Part shown: piece after piece, positions 8,001 through 15,455 of the stretch
Layout: every line of letters starts with the position of its first letter
How positions within the stretch are numbered: the first letter of the stretch is position 1
NCBI GenBank assembly: GCA_003153055.1
Contig: PMBV01000113.1
Coordinates: forward strand, 1 to 35,667
DNA length: 35,667 nt
Direction: 5' to 3'
DNA from: Myxococcales bacterium
GTDB lineage: Bacteria > Myxococcota > Myxococcia > Myxococcales > Myxococcaceae
Notes under the pieces: generated by a model
What the model was told of the DNA's origin: nothing
Databases searched by the model: none
Seen by the model: only the letters and a program-made list of their open reading frames with translations
Made by a program: the position numbers and the translations under genes

Positions 8001-8649
8001 ACTCCAGTCCGAGCGGCCTCGCAAGCGGACGGTGCGGCTCGACGAGAGCAAGCGAGCCGCGCTGCTGAACGCCGCCGTCGCGGAGATCGCGCAGTACGGG
8101 TTCGAAGCCGCGAGCCTCCAACGGGTCGCCGCCCAGGCCGGCATCACGCGCGGACTCGTCTACTACTACTGGGATGACCGTGAGGAGCTGCTCCGGGCGG
8201 CGGTGGGGCACCTCCGCGGCCTCCTGGCCAATGCGTTGGCGCTCTGGGGAAAACCGGCGGATCCCACCTCGTTCTGGGAGAACGTCGAGCGAGTGTACCG
8301 CCAGGCCTTCGACGCGCTGGCCTCGCAGCCGCACTGCCTCGAATTCTTTCGGCGGCTCGTCGAGGCCGCGCAGGCCCCCCAGGCGCACGAGCCCATCAGG
8401 GAGTTGATCAGCGACGCTCGCGACGCGCTCTCGCGACTGCTGAGCACCGGGCAGAGGCTCAGTGCGGTTCGCGCCGATGTCCCGACGGCGCTGCTCCTCG
8501 ATGCCTCGTTCGCCCTGGCGGGGGCGAGCGATGCGTGGGCAGTTCGCCAGGTGGCGGCGGGCGCCACGCCCAAGAGCTGCATCGCGGCCACGATGACCTT
8601 GCTGCGCAGTACGTTGGAGGGGCCGCCTCGGGCTCGAAGATCCAAGTGA
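7990..8649 (+). CDS. TetR/AcrR family transcriptional regulator
   Basis: 219 residues. The N-terminal helix-turn-helix (about 22-68) shows the TetR pattern: ESKRAALLNAAVAEIAQYGF, SLQRVAAQAGITRGLVYYYW, then DDREELLRAAV. The rest is an all-helical ligand domain without recognisable specificity. No other Met or GTG gives a better start; ATG 7990 lies within the palindrome. The DUF3179 gene follows 59 bp later on the same strand and may be co-transcribed or a target. Family assignment is firm, ligand unknown. Confidence 0.9.
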   Translation: MRQTLQSERPRKRTVRLDESKRAALLNAAVAEIAQYGFEAASLQRVAAQAGITRGLVYYYWDDREELLRAAVGHLRGLLANALALWGKPADPTSFWENVERVYRQAFDALASQPHCLEFFRRLVEAAQAPQAHEPIRELISDARDALSRLLSTGQRLSAVRADVPTALLLDASFALAGASDAWAVRQVAAGATPKSCIAATMTLLRSTLEGPPRARRSK

Positions 8650-8708
8650 CTCCACCGGCCATCCGCGGCCAAGCGGCTCGATGCGTTGCAGTGCTGAAGA
8701 GGAGCCGA

Positions 8709-9575
8709 ATGATGGAGACACCAGACGGAGCTTTCGACATCTCTCGCGTGACGTGGGAGCACGGCAAGTTCAAGCCCTGGCAGATCACCAAGGCACCCTC
8801 ACCGCTGCGCGCTCTCTCCCTCGACGAGGGCGAGGAGCTGTTGGTCGGAGAGGTGGGCGGTCAGCCCGTGGGCTTCCTGCTGCGCGAGGTCACCTACCAT
8901 CATGTGGTCCAGGGCGTCGTGGGGGGCTCTCCCTTCATGATCACCTTCTGCGCGGTGTGCAACGCGGGGGTCGTGACGAGCCCCGTCATCAACGGCCGCG
9001 AACATCGCTTTCGCGAGGTCGGTCTCTACAACGGCCAGATGATCTTCTCTGACGATGAGACCGGCACGCTCTGGAACCACTTGACCGGTCAGGCGCTCCA
9101 CGGGCCGCTTCTGGGAACATCGCTGCCGGTCTCGACACTCGGGTTCACCACCGTTGCCGTGGCGCGGCAGGCGACGCTGGAGCTCCCAGTGTTCGTCTCG
9201 GGGCGGCATCGGCTCATGCAGCGGGTCATGCGTTTCGTGATCCGCTGGGTATTGGGTGCCGGAGGGCGGCAGTGGTTGCCTCCGCACTTCGTTCGCAGCC
9301 TGCCTGAGACGATCGACGAGCGGCAACCACGAATGACGATGGGGCTCGCGGTGGTCGTCGGCAAGGACGCGGTCTTCTACCCGATGGCGGTGGTCAAGGC
9401 GGGCGGCCTCGCACGGTTCGGCGAGCGAACGCTCCAGCTCGCGATGGAGGGCCCTTACCCCACGGCCACCTCAGCTGACGGCAGCCGGCCGTTCCAGCTC
9501 TTCACCCGCTGGTATGCCTTCATTCTCACCTATCCACACGGGCGGCTTGGCCAGGCGACCGCGCAGGTGACGTGA
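8709..9575 (+). CDS. DUF3179 domain-containing protein
   Basis: 288 residues, chosen start ATG 8709 (ATGATG, with GAGGAG about 6 bases before). The protein shows DUF3179 hallmarks: the region around FMITFCAVCNAGVV (Cys pair CAVC), GLYNGQMIFSDDETGTLWNH, and the later PMAVVKAGG segment. The function of DUF3179 is not established. Compared with periplasmic family members I see no signal peptide here, so this copy is probably cytoplasmic. Likely the second gene of the TetR transcript, as it starts 59 bp after the regulator and no separate promoter is evident. Confidence 0.8.
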   Translation: MMETPDGAFDISRVTWEHGKFKPWQITKAPSPLRALSLDEGEELLVGEVGGQPVGFLLREVTYHHVVQGVVGGSPFMITFCAVCNAGVVTSPVINGREHRFREVGLYNGQMIFSDDETGTLWNHLTGQALHGPLLGTSLPVSTLGFTTVAVARQATLELPVFVSGRHRLMQRVMRFVIRWVLGAGGRQWLPPHFVRSLPETIDERQPRMTMGLAVVVGKDAVFYPMAVVKAGGLARFGERTLQLAMEGPYPTATSADGSRPFQLFTRWYAFILTYPHGRLGQATAQVT

Positions 9576-9673
9576 CCCCAAAGGAGACAACCGCTGGTCA
9601 ATTCGCGCACGTGCCCCTGGGCCAGCAGGCCCAAGGCCGGAGCACGAGCTGTGGCACTCGAGCGAAGAAGGAA

Positions 9674-9924
9674 GGGACTGAAACCATCGGCTACCATGGC
9701 TGCGTCATTACGCCAGGGGATGGCGCGCTCCTGCGACTGCGGGTGGAGTGCATCGACACGACGGCACCGCCTGCCTCGACTACTTCTCAGCCGATCACGG
9801 CTGTGGCGTCTGTGTCGATGTCTGCCCGTTCAGTCAAAATCCGATCGACGCGATCTCGAAGAGGTTCAAAGATCACCCGTCGGCTCCGAAGTTCCAGGTG
9901 AGCGGAGGCGTGTCTCCGAACTGA
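9674..9924 (+). pseudogene. Remnant of a 4Fe-4S QueG/reductive-dehalogenase-like protein
   Basis: Two protein-like pieces sit in different frames. The first (about 9680-9757) reads ETIGYHGCVITPGDGALLRL RVECID, matching the G..G.LITP..G..R.R..V.TD segment of epoxyqueuosine reductase and reductive dehalogenases. The second starts at 9760 in another frame: DGTACLDYFSADHGCGVCVD followed by VCPFSQNPIDAISKRF, an intact C..C..C...CP iron-sulfur motif, ending at TGA 9922-9924. In intact proteins about 80 residues including the first 4Fe-4S motif lie between them; here they abut. The gene has thus suffered an internal deletion and frameshift and also lacks its N-terminus. Family named from motif memory, not a search. 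Confidence 0.55.
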
Positions 9925-10048
9925 TTCCCGCGAGGGCTCGAGACGCTGACCTTCAGAGTCACGCTCTCGGTCAACTGAGTCCCGACGTTTGACGGTCGAA
10001 GAGGGTGGAGCGAGCGGTTCTTCAACTGAGGTTCCATGGAGCGCCGCA

Positions 10049-10207
10049 ATGCGGTACGAGACGACGAGTATGGTTTGCGGTTCGTTGGGAGTCGTACTGC
10101 TGGGCGTGGCGTGCGCACACAACGCACCGGTACGGTTGGTGGCCATCGTGCCGGTTGACCCCTCTGACTTCGCGCGGCGCGGCTCCCTCGGGCTGGCTCA
10201 GGTGTAG
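10049..10207 (+). CDS. Tiny putative lipoprotein or truncated gene start
   Basis: 52 codons from ATG 10049 with a hydrophobic segment and a loose lipobox (SLGVVLLGVAC, Cys near residue 19) followed by only ~30 residues (ends RRGSLGLAQV). The signal looks real but the mature part is very short, so it may be the start of a larger lost gene. No convincing ribosome-binding site. It lies in a stretch of gene debris. Confidence 0.3.
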   Translation: MRYETTSMVCGSLGVVLLGVACAHNAPVRLVAIVPVDPSDFARRGSLGLAQV

Positions 10208-10332
10208 GGGGCCGGGCTGCTCGAGCGGGTGCCGGCCAGCTTCAGCGCCTCGTCGATCTCCCACCGGTAGACCGAGCGGCCGTCTACCGTCAGGTTGAGG
10301 AGGAGGTCGCCGAAGGCGTTGGCCTCGATCAC
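10198..10332 (-). CDS. Short hypothetical ORF or gene remnant after the cytochrome
   Basis: 44 codons from a GTG at 10332 ending TGA at 10198 (protein-like centre IEANAFGDLLLNLTVDGRSV then YRWEIDEALKLAG). The reading frame is the same as that of the cytochrome gene and continues open right up to the cytochrome's TAG, so the piece could also be the end of an older gene fused or truncated there. I see no ribosome-binding site and do not recognise the family. Confidence 0.3.
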   Translation of the reverse strand: MIEANAFGDLLLNLTVDGRSVYRWEIDEALKLAGTRSSSPAPYT

Positions 10333-10386
10333 CCGGTGACGTACCGGCGTCCGGCTCTGGATCCTCCGGCCCGCCCTCGAGCGGAG

Positions 10387-11775
10387 CTACAGCGCCCTGA
10401 GGAACGCGGTCAGGTCGCTCTTCTCGGCCTGGCTGAGCTTGGTGCCCAAGACGAGGTTGAAGAACTCCACCGTGTCGTCGAGCGTCAGTAGCCGGCCGTC
10501 GTGCAGGTACGGAGGCGTGTCCTTGATGCCCCTTAGGGGGAACGTCTTGATCGGCCCATCAGCCGACGCCAGGCGCCCCTCGATGTCCTTCTCCTTGAAG
10601 AACCGCTCGGTCCTGAGGTTGTGCATGGAGTTGTCGGTGTAGTACGGCGGCACGTGGCAGGTCGCGCACTGCCCCTTGCCGAAGAAGACGTCCTGCCCGC
10701 GGAGCTCGGCGGGTGTCGCCTTCGTCGCGTCGAGCTTGCCGAACAGGTCGAGCTTGGGCGCCGGGGGGAAGTCGAGCAGCTCCTCGAACTCCGCCATGTC
10801 GTGCACCTGACTGCCGCGCTCCAAGATGTTCACGCCCTTCTTCGTCGCGATGACGGGGTCGCCGTCGAAGTACGCGGCGCGCTGCTCGAACTCGGTGAAG
10901 TCCTCCACCGTCTTGAGGGCCCGCTGCGAGCCGAACAGCCGCTGAATGTTCACCCCGCGGAGCGAAGGCGTGTCGATGCGGTGCCGGTGGTTCTGCGGCC
11001 TGATGTCTCCGACCAGGTGGGTGGCGGCGTTGGTGTGGCCGTTGACGTGGCAGTCGAAGCAGGTGACGCCGGTCGAGGGCTTGTCGGTGCGGCGATCGGC
11101 GGTGGCGTTGAACTGCTGCTGCATCGTCGGGGTGAGGAGCAGCCGCAGCCCGTCGAGCTGCTTGGGGTTCAACAGCCCGTTGAAGAGCTCGTAGTAGTTC
11201 GCCATCGTGACGACCTGGCCCTTCGAGACGTCACCGAGATCCGGCCGTGTGGTGAGGTAGATGGCCGGCGGGTACTCGGGCAGGAAGTGATCGGGCACTC
11301 CGTAGTCGAGATCGAACCGCTTCAGGTCCCGGCCGTCTTGCTCTTTGATCTTCTCGATGTGGTACTTGGGGAAGAGCATCCCGCCCTCGCTCTGTCGGTC
11401 ATGGGGAAGCGGGTAGAAGCCGGCCGGCCAGGCGTCCTTCTTCTTGATGTCGTCGGCGCTCATCGCCGCGAGGTCAGCCCAGCTCGCGACGCCCTGGGGC
11501 AGCTTCGCCCGCACGCCGCCTTGGATGGGCTTGGCCCGCCCGGAGCTCGTCAGCCCGGCGACGGGGGCATTGGCGAGATCGTACCGCTCCTGGAGCAGCT
11601 TCTGGAAGCGCGCCAGCACGGTCGGCTTCTCCTTCTCCATGCGAGCCTTCACCGCCTCGAACGACTCGCGATCGTCCACCGGCGCGTAGCTGTTGGGGGT
11701 CGCCGCGCGGACGGCGGCGGGGAGCAGGAGTGTCAGGACCGCGGCTGTCAGGGGGGCTCGGTTCGTTCGACGCAT
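10387..11775 (-). CDS. Exported diheme c-type cytochrome (MauG/CCP-like)
   Basis: 462 residues starting MRRTNRAPLTAAVLTLLLPA with a signal peptide ending VRA/A. Two c-type heme motifs: CFDCH (239-243) and CATCH (370-374), the latter in the typical GQDVFFGKGQCATCH context, followed by LRGIKDTPPYLHDGRLLTL and a C-terminal LTAFLRAL helix, as in diheme cytochrome c peroxidase/MauG relatives. It acts in the periplasm as an electron carrier or peroxidase-like enzyme. The start at 11775 has GAGG upstream; the in-frame start at 11859 would add 28 residues of promoter-region sequence. It is divergent from an ECF sigma gene 95 bp away, whose anti-sigma partner also has a CxxCH motif, pointing to shared redox control. 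Confidence 0.85.
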   Translation of the reverse strand: MRRTNRAPLTAAVLTLLLPAAVRAATPNSYAPVDDRESFEAVKARMEKEKPTVLARFQKLLQERYDLANAPVAGLTSSGRAKPIQGGVRAKLPQGVASWADLAAMSADDIKKKDAWPAGFYPLPHDRQSEGGMLFPKYHIEKIKEQDGRDLKRFDLDYGVPDHFLPEYPPAIYLTTRPDLGDVSKGQVVTMANYYELFNGLLNPKQLDGLRLLLTPTMQQQFNATADRRTDKPSTGVTCFDCHVNGHTNAATHLVGDIRPQNHRHRIDTPSLRGVNIQRLFGSQRALKTVEDFTEFEQRAAYFDGDPVIATKKGVNILERGSQVHDMAEFEELLDFPPAPKLDLFGKLDATKATPAELRGQDVFFGKGQCATCHVPPYYTDNSMHNLRTERFFKEKDIEGRLASADGPIKTFPLRGIKDTPPYLHDGRLLTLDDTVEFFNLVLGTKLSQAEKSDLTAFLRAL

Positions 11776-11870
11776 CAGCGACCTCGTAGGTTCGGGGTGG
11801 GGAAGGCTCGCCTCATGAAGCTGAAACACCGGTGGCCGAAACGATTCGGAGCGGGGCACATCGAAGGGGC

Positions 11871-12383
11871 ATGAGCGGGCATCGAAACGCTGCCTTCGAC
11901 TCGAACGTCCTCCCGTTCCTCGACGCTGCCTTCGACTTCGCGCGCCACTTGACTCGCGACCCGGTGGCCGCCGAGGAGCTGACCCAGGCCGCTTTCGCCA
12001 AGGCCTTCGAGACCTTCCACCAGTTTCGCCCGGGGACCTCGGCCCGCGCCTGGCTGTTCACCATCGTCAGGAACCTGCACCTGAACTCCGAGCGCAGTCG
12101 TCGGCGTCACCTCCTTGTGGCCCTGGAGGACCACGACGAGGCTCAGACCCCCGCTGAAGAGCCAGTGGTCGACGCGACCCCGGTGCTGGATCGAGCGATC
12201 GCCCGCCTTCCGGTGAATCTCCGGGAGGCCGTGGTGTTGGATCTACAAGGGTTGAGCTGCAAGGAAATCGGTGCCGTCATGAGCTGTCCCGCTGGAACCG
12301 TGATGTCTCGCCTGCATCGAGCCCGGCAGCTGCTGCGGGGCATGCTCGAGGCGGGGGGGATCTCCCGGGGAGGCCAGGGGTGA
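11871..12383 (+). CDS. ECF-family RNA polymerase sigma factor
   Basis: 170 residues. Sigma2 spans about 10-75 (LDAAFDFARHLTRDPVAAEE, LTQAAFAKAFETFHQF, ARAWLFTIVRNLHLN); sigma4 spans about 110-160 (LDRAIARLPVNLREAVVLDL, CKEIGAVMSCPAGTVMSRLH). Start ATG 11871 has AAGG a few bases upstream; 11832 is an alternative. The gene is divergent from the diheme cytochrome, and its TGA overlaps the GTG start of the anti-sigma gene (12380), so the pair is coupled. Two GAAAC words in the divergent gap (about 11821-11845) could be part of an ECF -35 element; this is a guess. Confidence 0.88.
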   Translation: MSGHRNAAFDSNVLPFLDAAFDFARHLTRDPVAAEELTQAAFAKAFETFHQFRPGTSARAWLFTIVRNLHLNSERSRRRHLLVALEDHDEAQTPAEEPVVDATPVLDRAIARLPVNLREAVVLDLQGLSCKEIGAVMSCPAGTVMSRLHRARQLLRGMLEAGGISRGGQG

Positions 12384-13183
12384 GCTGCGAGACGTCGACG
12401 ACGCTGAGCGCCTTCGCCACCGGCGCCCTCGAGGAGACAGCGGCGGAGCGGGTCGCGGAGCACCTCGAGCGCTGCGTATCGTGTACCCGGGCGGTCGACG
12501 AGCTCAGCGGAGGGTGGCAGGAGCTCCGCGCGGCCTACCAGCCCCTGACTGCCTCCGATCGGCTGCGCTCTCGGGTCAGGTGGGCGACGCGGGTGCTGGA
12601 GCGGGCGCCACTCCCTCGCGCCGCCTGGCTCGCCGGTGCCGCGCTCGCCGCCTGCTTGGTGCTGGTCGTGGGGGTGGGCCTGAGCCAGCGGCGGGTCGAG
12701 GCGACCACGCTCGAACAGGTCGCCGTCCGCGCCCACGAGGCCTACTTGAGCGGCGCGGCGCCCCTCGACCTCCGCACCGGCGACCCCACCGCGCTGGCGG
12801 CGGAGTTCTCTCGCCGCCTCGAGTTCCCCCTGCGGCTCCCGCACATGGCCGGAGTGGGCCTCTCACTCCTCGGGGCTCGGCTCATCCAGGCCGGGGGTCA
12901 GCTCGCGGCGATGCTCGTGTACCAGCAAGGAGAGGATGTGTTGAGCCTGACCGTCGCTCCCCGGGGCGCCGTGGCCTTGGCGGACGGAGACGTCGAGCGC
13001 TTCCGCGGCGTCGACTTTCACTTCAGCGAGCTGGGAGGTCGCCACGTGGTGCAGTGGACCGAGGGCGGCTCAAGCTACGCACTGGTGTCGTCGGTTCCGG
13101 GGCATACCCGTACCTCGTGCGCCATCTGTCACAGCCCAGGCTCCGGGCTGTCGAACGTCGACGAGTTCCATCGGCCGAACTGA
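12380..13183 (+). CDS. Zinc-finger anti-sigma factor with C-terminal c-type heme motif
   Basis: 267 residues from a GTG that overlaps the sigma stop. N-terminal ZAS domain: H28-x3-C32-x2-C35 (EHLERCVSC) with Cys3 as a possible fourth ligand. One transmembrane helix at about 82-102 (AWLAGAALAACLVLVVGVGL). The periplasmic part resembles RsiW-type anti-sigma domains (LEFPLRLPHMAGVGLSLLGA, then HVVQWTEGGSSYALVSSVP). Unusually, the tail ends with TRTSCAICHSPGSG: CxxCH at 247-251, a covalent heme attachment site, on the correct side of the membrane for cytochrome c maturation. Next to a diheme cytochrome, this suggests the sigma factor is released in response to heme redox state or a heme ligand. 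The domain assignment is firm, heme binding is inferred. Confidence 0.82.
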   Translation: MSCETSTTLSAFATGALEETAAERVAEHLERCVSCTRAVDELSGGWQELRAAYQPLTASDRLRSRVRWATRVLERAPLPRAAWLAGAALAACLVLVVGVGLSQRRVEATTLEQVAVRAHEAYLSGAAPLDLRTGDPTALAAEFSRRLEFPLRLPHMAGVGLSLLGARLIQAGGQLAAMLVYQQGEDVLSLTVAPRGAVALADGDVERFRGVDFHFSELGGRHVVQWTEGGSSYALVSSVPGHTRTSCAICHSPGSGLSNVDEFHRPN

Positions 13184-13335
13184 GGCGTTTGCGCGCACCC
13201 TTGCGTGCGGCAGCGGGCGTCCCCTCGGGAGGTTCGCGAGCACCGCATCGCCCGCTCGCGCCCGGGCCGGCTCCAGCAGGCTGCTCCGGTTCGCCGCTTT
13301 GATTCTCCCTCGCGGTCAGCCGCCGGTAGAGGGGC

Positions 13336-14139
13336 TCAGGCGGCTTCGCACAACCGCTTCAGGACGTCACTCCCAGCTTCCGCGCCCTCCTGATCCGCAG
13401 GTGCGAACTCGGTGATCGTCAGACCGACCAGCCGTGCTGAAGCAGCGAGCTTCCTCACCAGCGCCAGGCCGGCCTCGACCGGCAACCTGCCATCTGGATA
13501 GGCCACATGCGGGAACTGGGCGGGATCCAGCGAATCGAGATCGAAGTGGATGTGGATCGGGCCGCGGACCGGGCGATCGTCCTCCAGCCAGGCCAGGCCA
13601 TGGTCGCGCTGGAACGCCCAGTCGCCCTCATCGCCGAGGTGAGCCGACACGTACCGGAACTGCGATGCCGGCAGCGGCGAGGTGAGCAGCGGCTGCAGTT
13701 CGGTCGAGGCCGACCCCAGGATCGCAGCCACGGGCATGCCGTGGAGATTCCCGCTCGGCGAGGTGCTCGGGGTGTTCGCGTCCAGGTGGGCATCGACCCA
13801 GATCACAGTCAAGTCCGGATACCGGGCATGCAGGTGGTCGATGACCGCGATGTCGCAGGCGCAGTCTCCTCCGGCCGTCAGCAGGCGCCCGGGCCGTCTC
13901 TCATCGAGGATTGCCTTGGCCGACCGGAATTGCTCCACGATCGCGGTGCAGCGATTGACCCCACTCCGGGCTTCTCCCGCACCGGCAAGCGGGACACGCA
14001 CCAGCGGCCCAAACTGCCGGCACACCACTGCTGCCGCCTCCGCGCCCCGTGGCAGGTTCTGCGGACGTCCAGATCCCTGCCATTGCGGGTACGAGAGCAC
14101 CAGGTCGAACTTGCCGGAAAGCCGAGGGTCGGTCCTCAT
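13336..14139 (-). CDS. Arginase/agmatinase-family ureohydrolase
   Basis: 267 residues from ATG 14139 (an in-frame TTG at 14199 is the alternative; neither has a clear ribosome-binding site). Binuclear metal-site motifs are all visible: GGDCACD, VIWVDAHLDANTPST, and IHFDLDSLDP, with TITEFAP near the end. The first motif has Cys where classical arginases have His (GGDH), a change I recall in several bacterial members, so activity may be retained with altered metal binding. Likely hydrolyses a guanidino compound to urea and an amine. Encoded alone, convergent with the anti-sigma gene; no operon partner. Confidence 0.8.
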   Translation of the reverse strand: MRTDPRLSGKFDLVLSYPQWQGSGRPQNLPRGAEAAAVVCRQFGPLVRVPLAGAGEARSGVNRCTAIVEQFRSAKAILDERRPGRLLTAGGDCACDIAVIDHLHARYPDLTVIWVDAHLDANTPSTSPSGNLHGMPVAAILGSASTELQPLLTSPLPASQFRYVSAHLGDEGDWAFQRDHGLAWLEDDRPVRGPIHIHFDLDSLDPAQFPHVAYPDGRLPVEAGLALVRKLAASARLVGLTITEFAPADQEGAEAGSDVLKRLCEAA

Positions 14140-14330
14140 CAGTTGAGGAAGAGCAAACCGCGGGACGGGGAGGTTGGCAAGAGGGGGTCCTCCGCGCAAT
14201 GACCCTCAGCTGACTCACCCGCGCCACTGCCGAAGATGGGCGACGGCATCGCGAGGGGAGGTCGAGGTCGATCGCCGTCGCAGTCTTCTCGTCGCCGAGG
14301 CGGCGAATCCCGTAGTCGCACGAAGTGATT

Positions 14331-14359
14331 GAAAGGGAGAGGTGTTCCGTCTCCTTTTC
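14331..14359. terminator. Imperfect 10-bp hairpin, possible terminator
   Basis: GAAAGGGAGA (14331-14340) and TCTCCTTTTC (14350-14359) pair with one G.T wobble around a 9-base loop. On the plus strand the right arm is T-rich and followed by GCTTT, weakly terminator-like. It lies upstream of the arginase gene. Confidence 0.3.
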
Positions 14360-14519
14360 GCTTTGGGGTCGGGCGTCAATCACCCTGGGTCGGTGTCAGC
14401 CATTTGGGCTTGAAGATTGGGCAACACCGCCGTCTGTTTGTGACAACTGCGAGGCCCAATGTTGCTGCGAGAACGGCCACCTTCGGGTACATCGAATACA
14501 TCGACTCTCTGTCTGGCGT

Positions 14520-14541
14520 CCTGACATTGAGGGGTGTCAGG
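14520..14541. repeat. Perfect 7-bp inverted repeat
   Basis: CCTGACA (14520-14526) and TGTCAGG (14535-14541) form a perfect stem with an 8-base loop at the edge of the AT-rich patch. It has no gene immediately downstream on either strand that would define its role. Confidence 0.4.
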
Positions 14542-14652
14542 ATTCGACAAAATAGACACAATTCAGTGCATGCGTTGTATTGTTTGTGTTGTTGTTTGTT
14601 CGTATTGTAATGGTCGGCGAATGTCTACGCGAAAGCCATGGCGGGCCTCGAG

Positions 14653-14877
14653 TCAGGGGTGGACGTCGCGCCCGGCGGTGCTCCGGCTCGAAGGCGTGCG
14701 GTCGATCACCTGGAACCGTAGCTTCGCTCGGGACGGTGCTGGGGCTCGCCGGCCTTGGACCTCTGGTGCTCTTCTTGGCAGACTGGTGGAGGGGAGCTGA
14801 TGCACGGCCCCAGGCGAGTCGATGAGGTGACTGAGGAGGGAGCTCGAGGGGGGCTGCTTCAGCAGGCTCGTGGTCAT
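14653..14877 (-). CDS. Short hypothetical ORF, possibly a truncated gene start
   Basis: 74 codons from ATG 14877 with a good GAGGA site 8 bases upstream (begins MTTSLLKQPPSSSLLSHLID). The first ~25 residues look like a genuine protein start; the remainder is Arg/Ser/Pro-rich and less convincing. It sits directly beside the left end of repeat element A, so the gene may have been cut by that element or by deletion. Family not recognised. Confidence 0.35.
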   Translation of the reverse strand: MTTSLLKQPPSSSLLSHLIDSPGAVHQLPSTSLPRRAPEVQGRRAPAPSRAKLRFQVIDRTPSSRSTAGRDVHP

Positions 14878-14915
14878 GTGGAATTCCTCGGCTCGTCGGC
14901 GAGGTCCGGCCGTGG

Positions 14916-14968
14916 GCGTGAACTTGGTTGTCGCGATCAGGGGATTTTACCGACAACCAAGTTGTCGC
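14916..14968. repeat. Double palindrome, left end of element A
   Basis: First palindrome 14916-14934 (two mismatches to the consensus), 15-base spacer 14935-14949, second palindrome CCGACAACCAAGTTGTCGC at 14950-14968. Inverted relative to the right-hand copy. Confidence 0.7.
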
Positions 14969-15062
14969 AGGAAAAAGGGACCCCAGCACCTGGGGCGTTG
15001 GCTGAGCCTTGGCACGGCAAGGGCCCGAGGCGTGGGTCGACGGCAGGTGGCTCGGGCGCCCT

Positions 15063-15150
15063 GGGCGAGCATCACCAGCCCCTCGGCCGGTTGGTCGAGT
15101 GCTGCCTCGCCGCGTGGCTTCTCACCTGTGCTCAATGCGCTCTCGGGTCG
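15063..15150. repeat. 88-bp repeated module, copy 1
   Basis: Starts GGGCGAGCATCACCAGCCCC and ends CTCTCGGGTCG. Two further copies of the same length lie at 34387-34473 and 34626-34713; the first ~37 bases are nearly identical between copies 1 and 2. Confidence 0.7.
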
Positions 15151-15259
15151 AGGGGCTGGCCAGACCGCCTCGGTGCGTGGACACCAGCCACGCCATCGCA
15201 CCTCAAGGCGCGCTCGCCGCCGGCGTCTCCCTCGTCGGTGGGCACAGGTCTCCGAGCGC

Positions 15260-15295
15260 GTCATCACGGTGTACAAATCTGTACTCCCTGATGAC
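15260..15295. repeat. 36-bp covarying hairpin, copy 1
   Basis: Outer arms GTCATCA (15260-15266) and TGATGAC (15289-15295), inner stem GTACA/TGTAC with loop AATC. A second copy at 35098-35133 has the same outer arms and length, with compensated changes in the inner stem (see findings). Confidence 0.65.
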
Positions 15296-15455
15296 AGGGC
15301 TGGCGAATGACCCGTCCTCGAGGTCGGTGCCGAGGTTCAGAGATCCCAGCTCGCCGTGCGCGGCGAAGGATCGGATGAAGCTCCTGCGAAGCGCGACCTG
15401 CTCCGCTCGGCGCCCCGCTGCCCATCGGAGAGGCGAGGGGCCCCTCTCTTTTTCG

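Larger units (their letters stand above)
14140..14915. other. Gene-poor stretch with AT-rich patch
   Basis: No convincing intact gene. From about 14330 to 14615 the sequence is much more AT-rich than anything around it, including a T/G-rich low-complexity run at 14575-14610 made of TTG-like units. Two hairpins and one short minus-strand ORF with a good ribosome-binding site (listed separately) are the only structures I see. The composition suggests foreign or relic DNA. Confidence 0.6.

Noticed and set aside
9873..10127. Minus-strand ORF ending TPPLTWNFGADG
   Set aside because: Part of it looks protein-like, but it runs opposite the end of the 4Fe-4S remnant and has no start signal or recognisable domain.
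11776..11859. Cytochrome start at 11859
   Set aside because: The extra 28 residues would precede a normal signal peptide and cover the divergent promoter gap; ATG 11775 has a ribosome-binding site.
13336..14139. Arginase inactivated by Cys in place of His in the first metal motif
   Set aside because: GGDC variants occur in other bacterial members as far as I recall, and the remaining metal ligands are intact, so loss of function is not supported.
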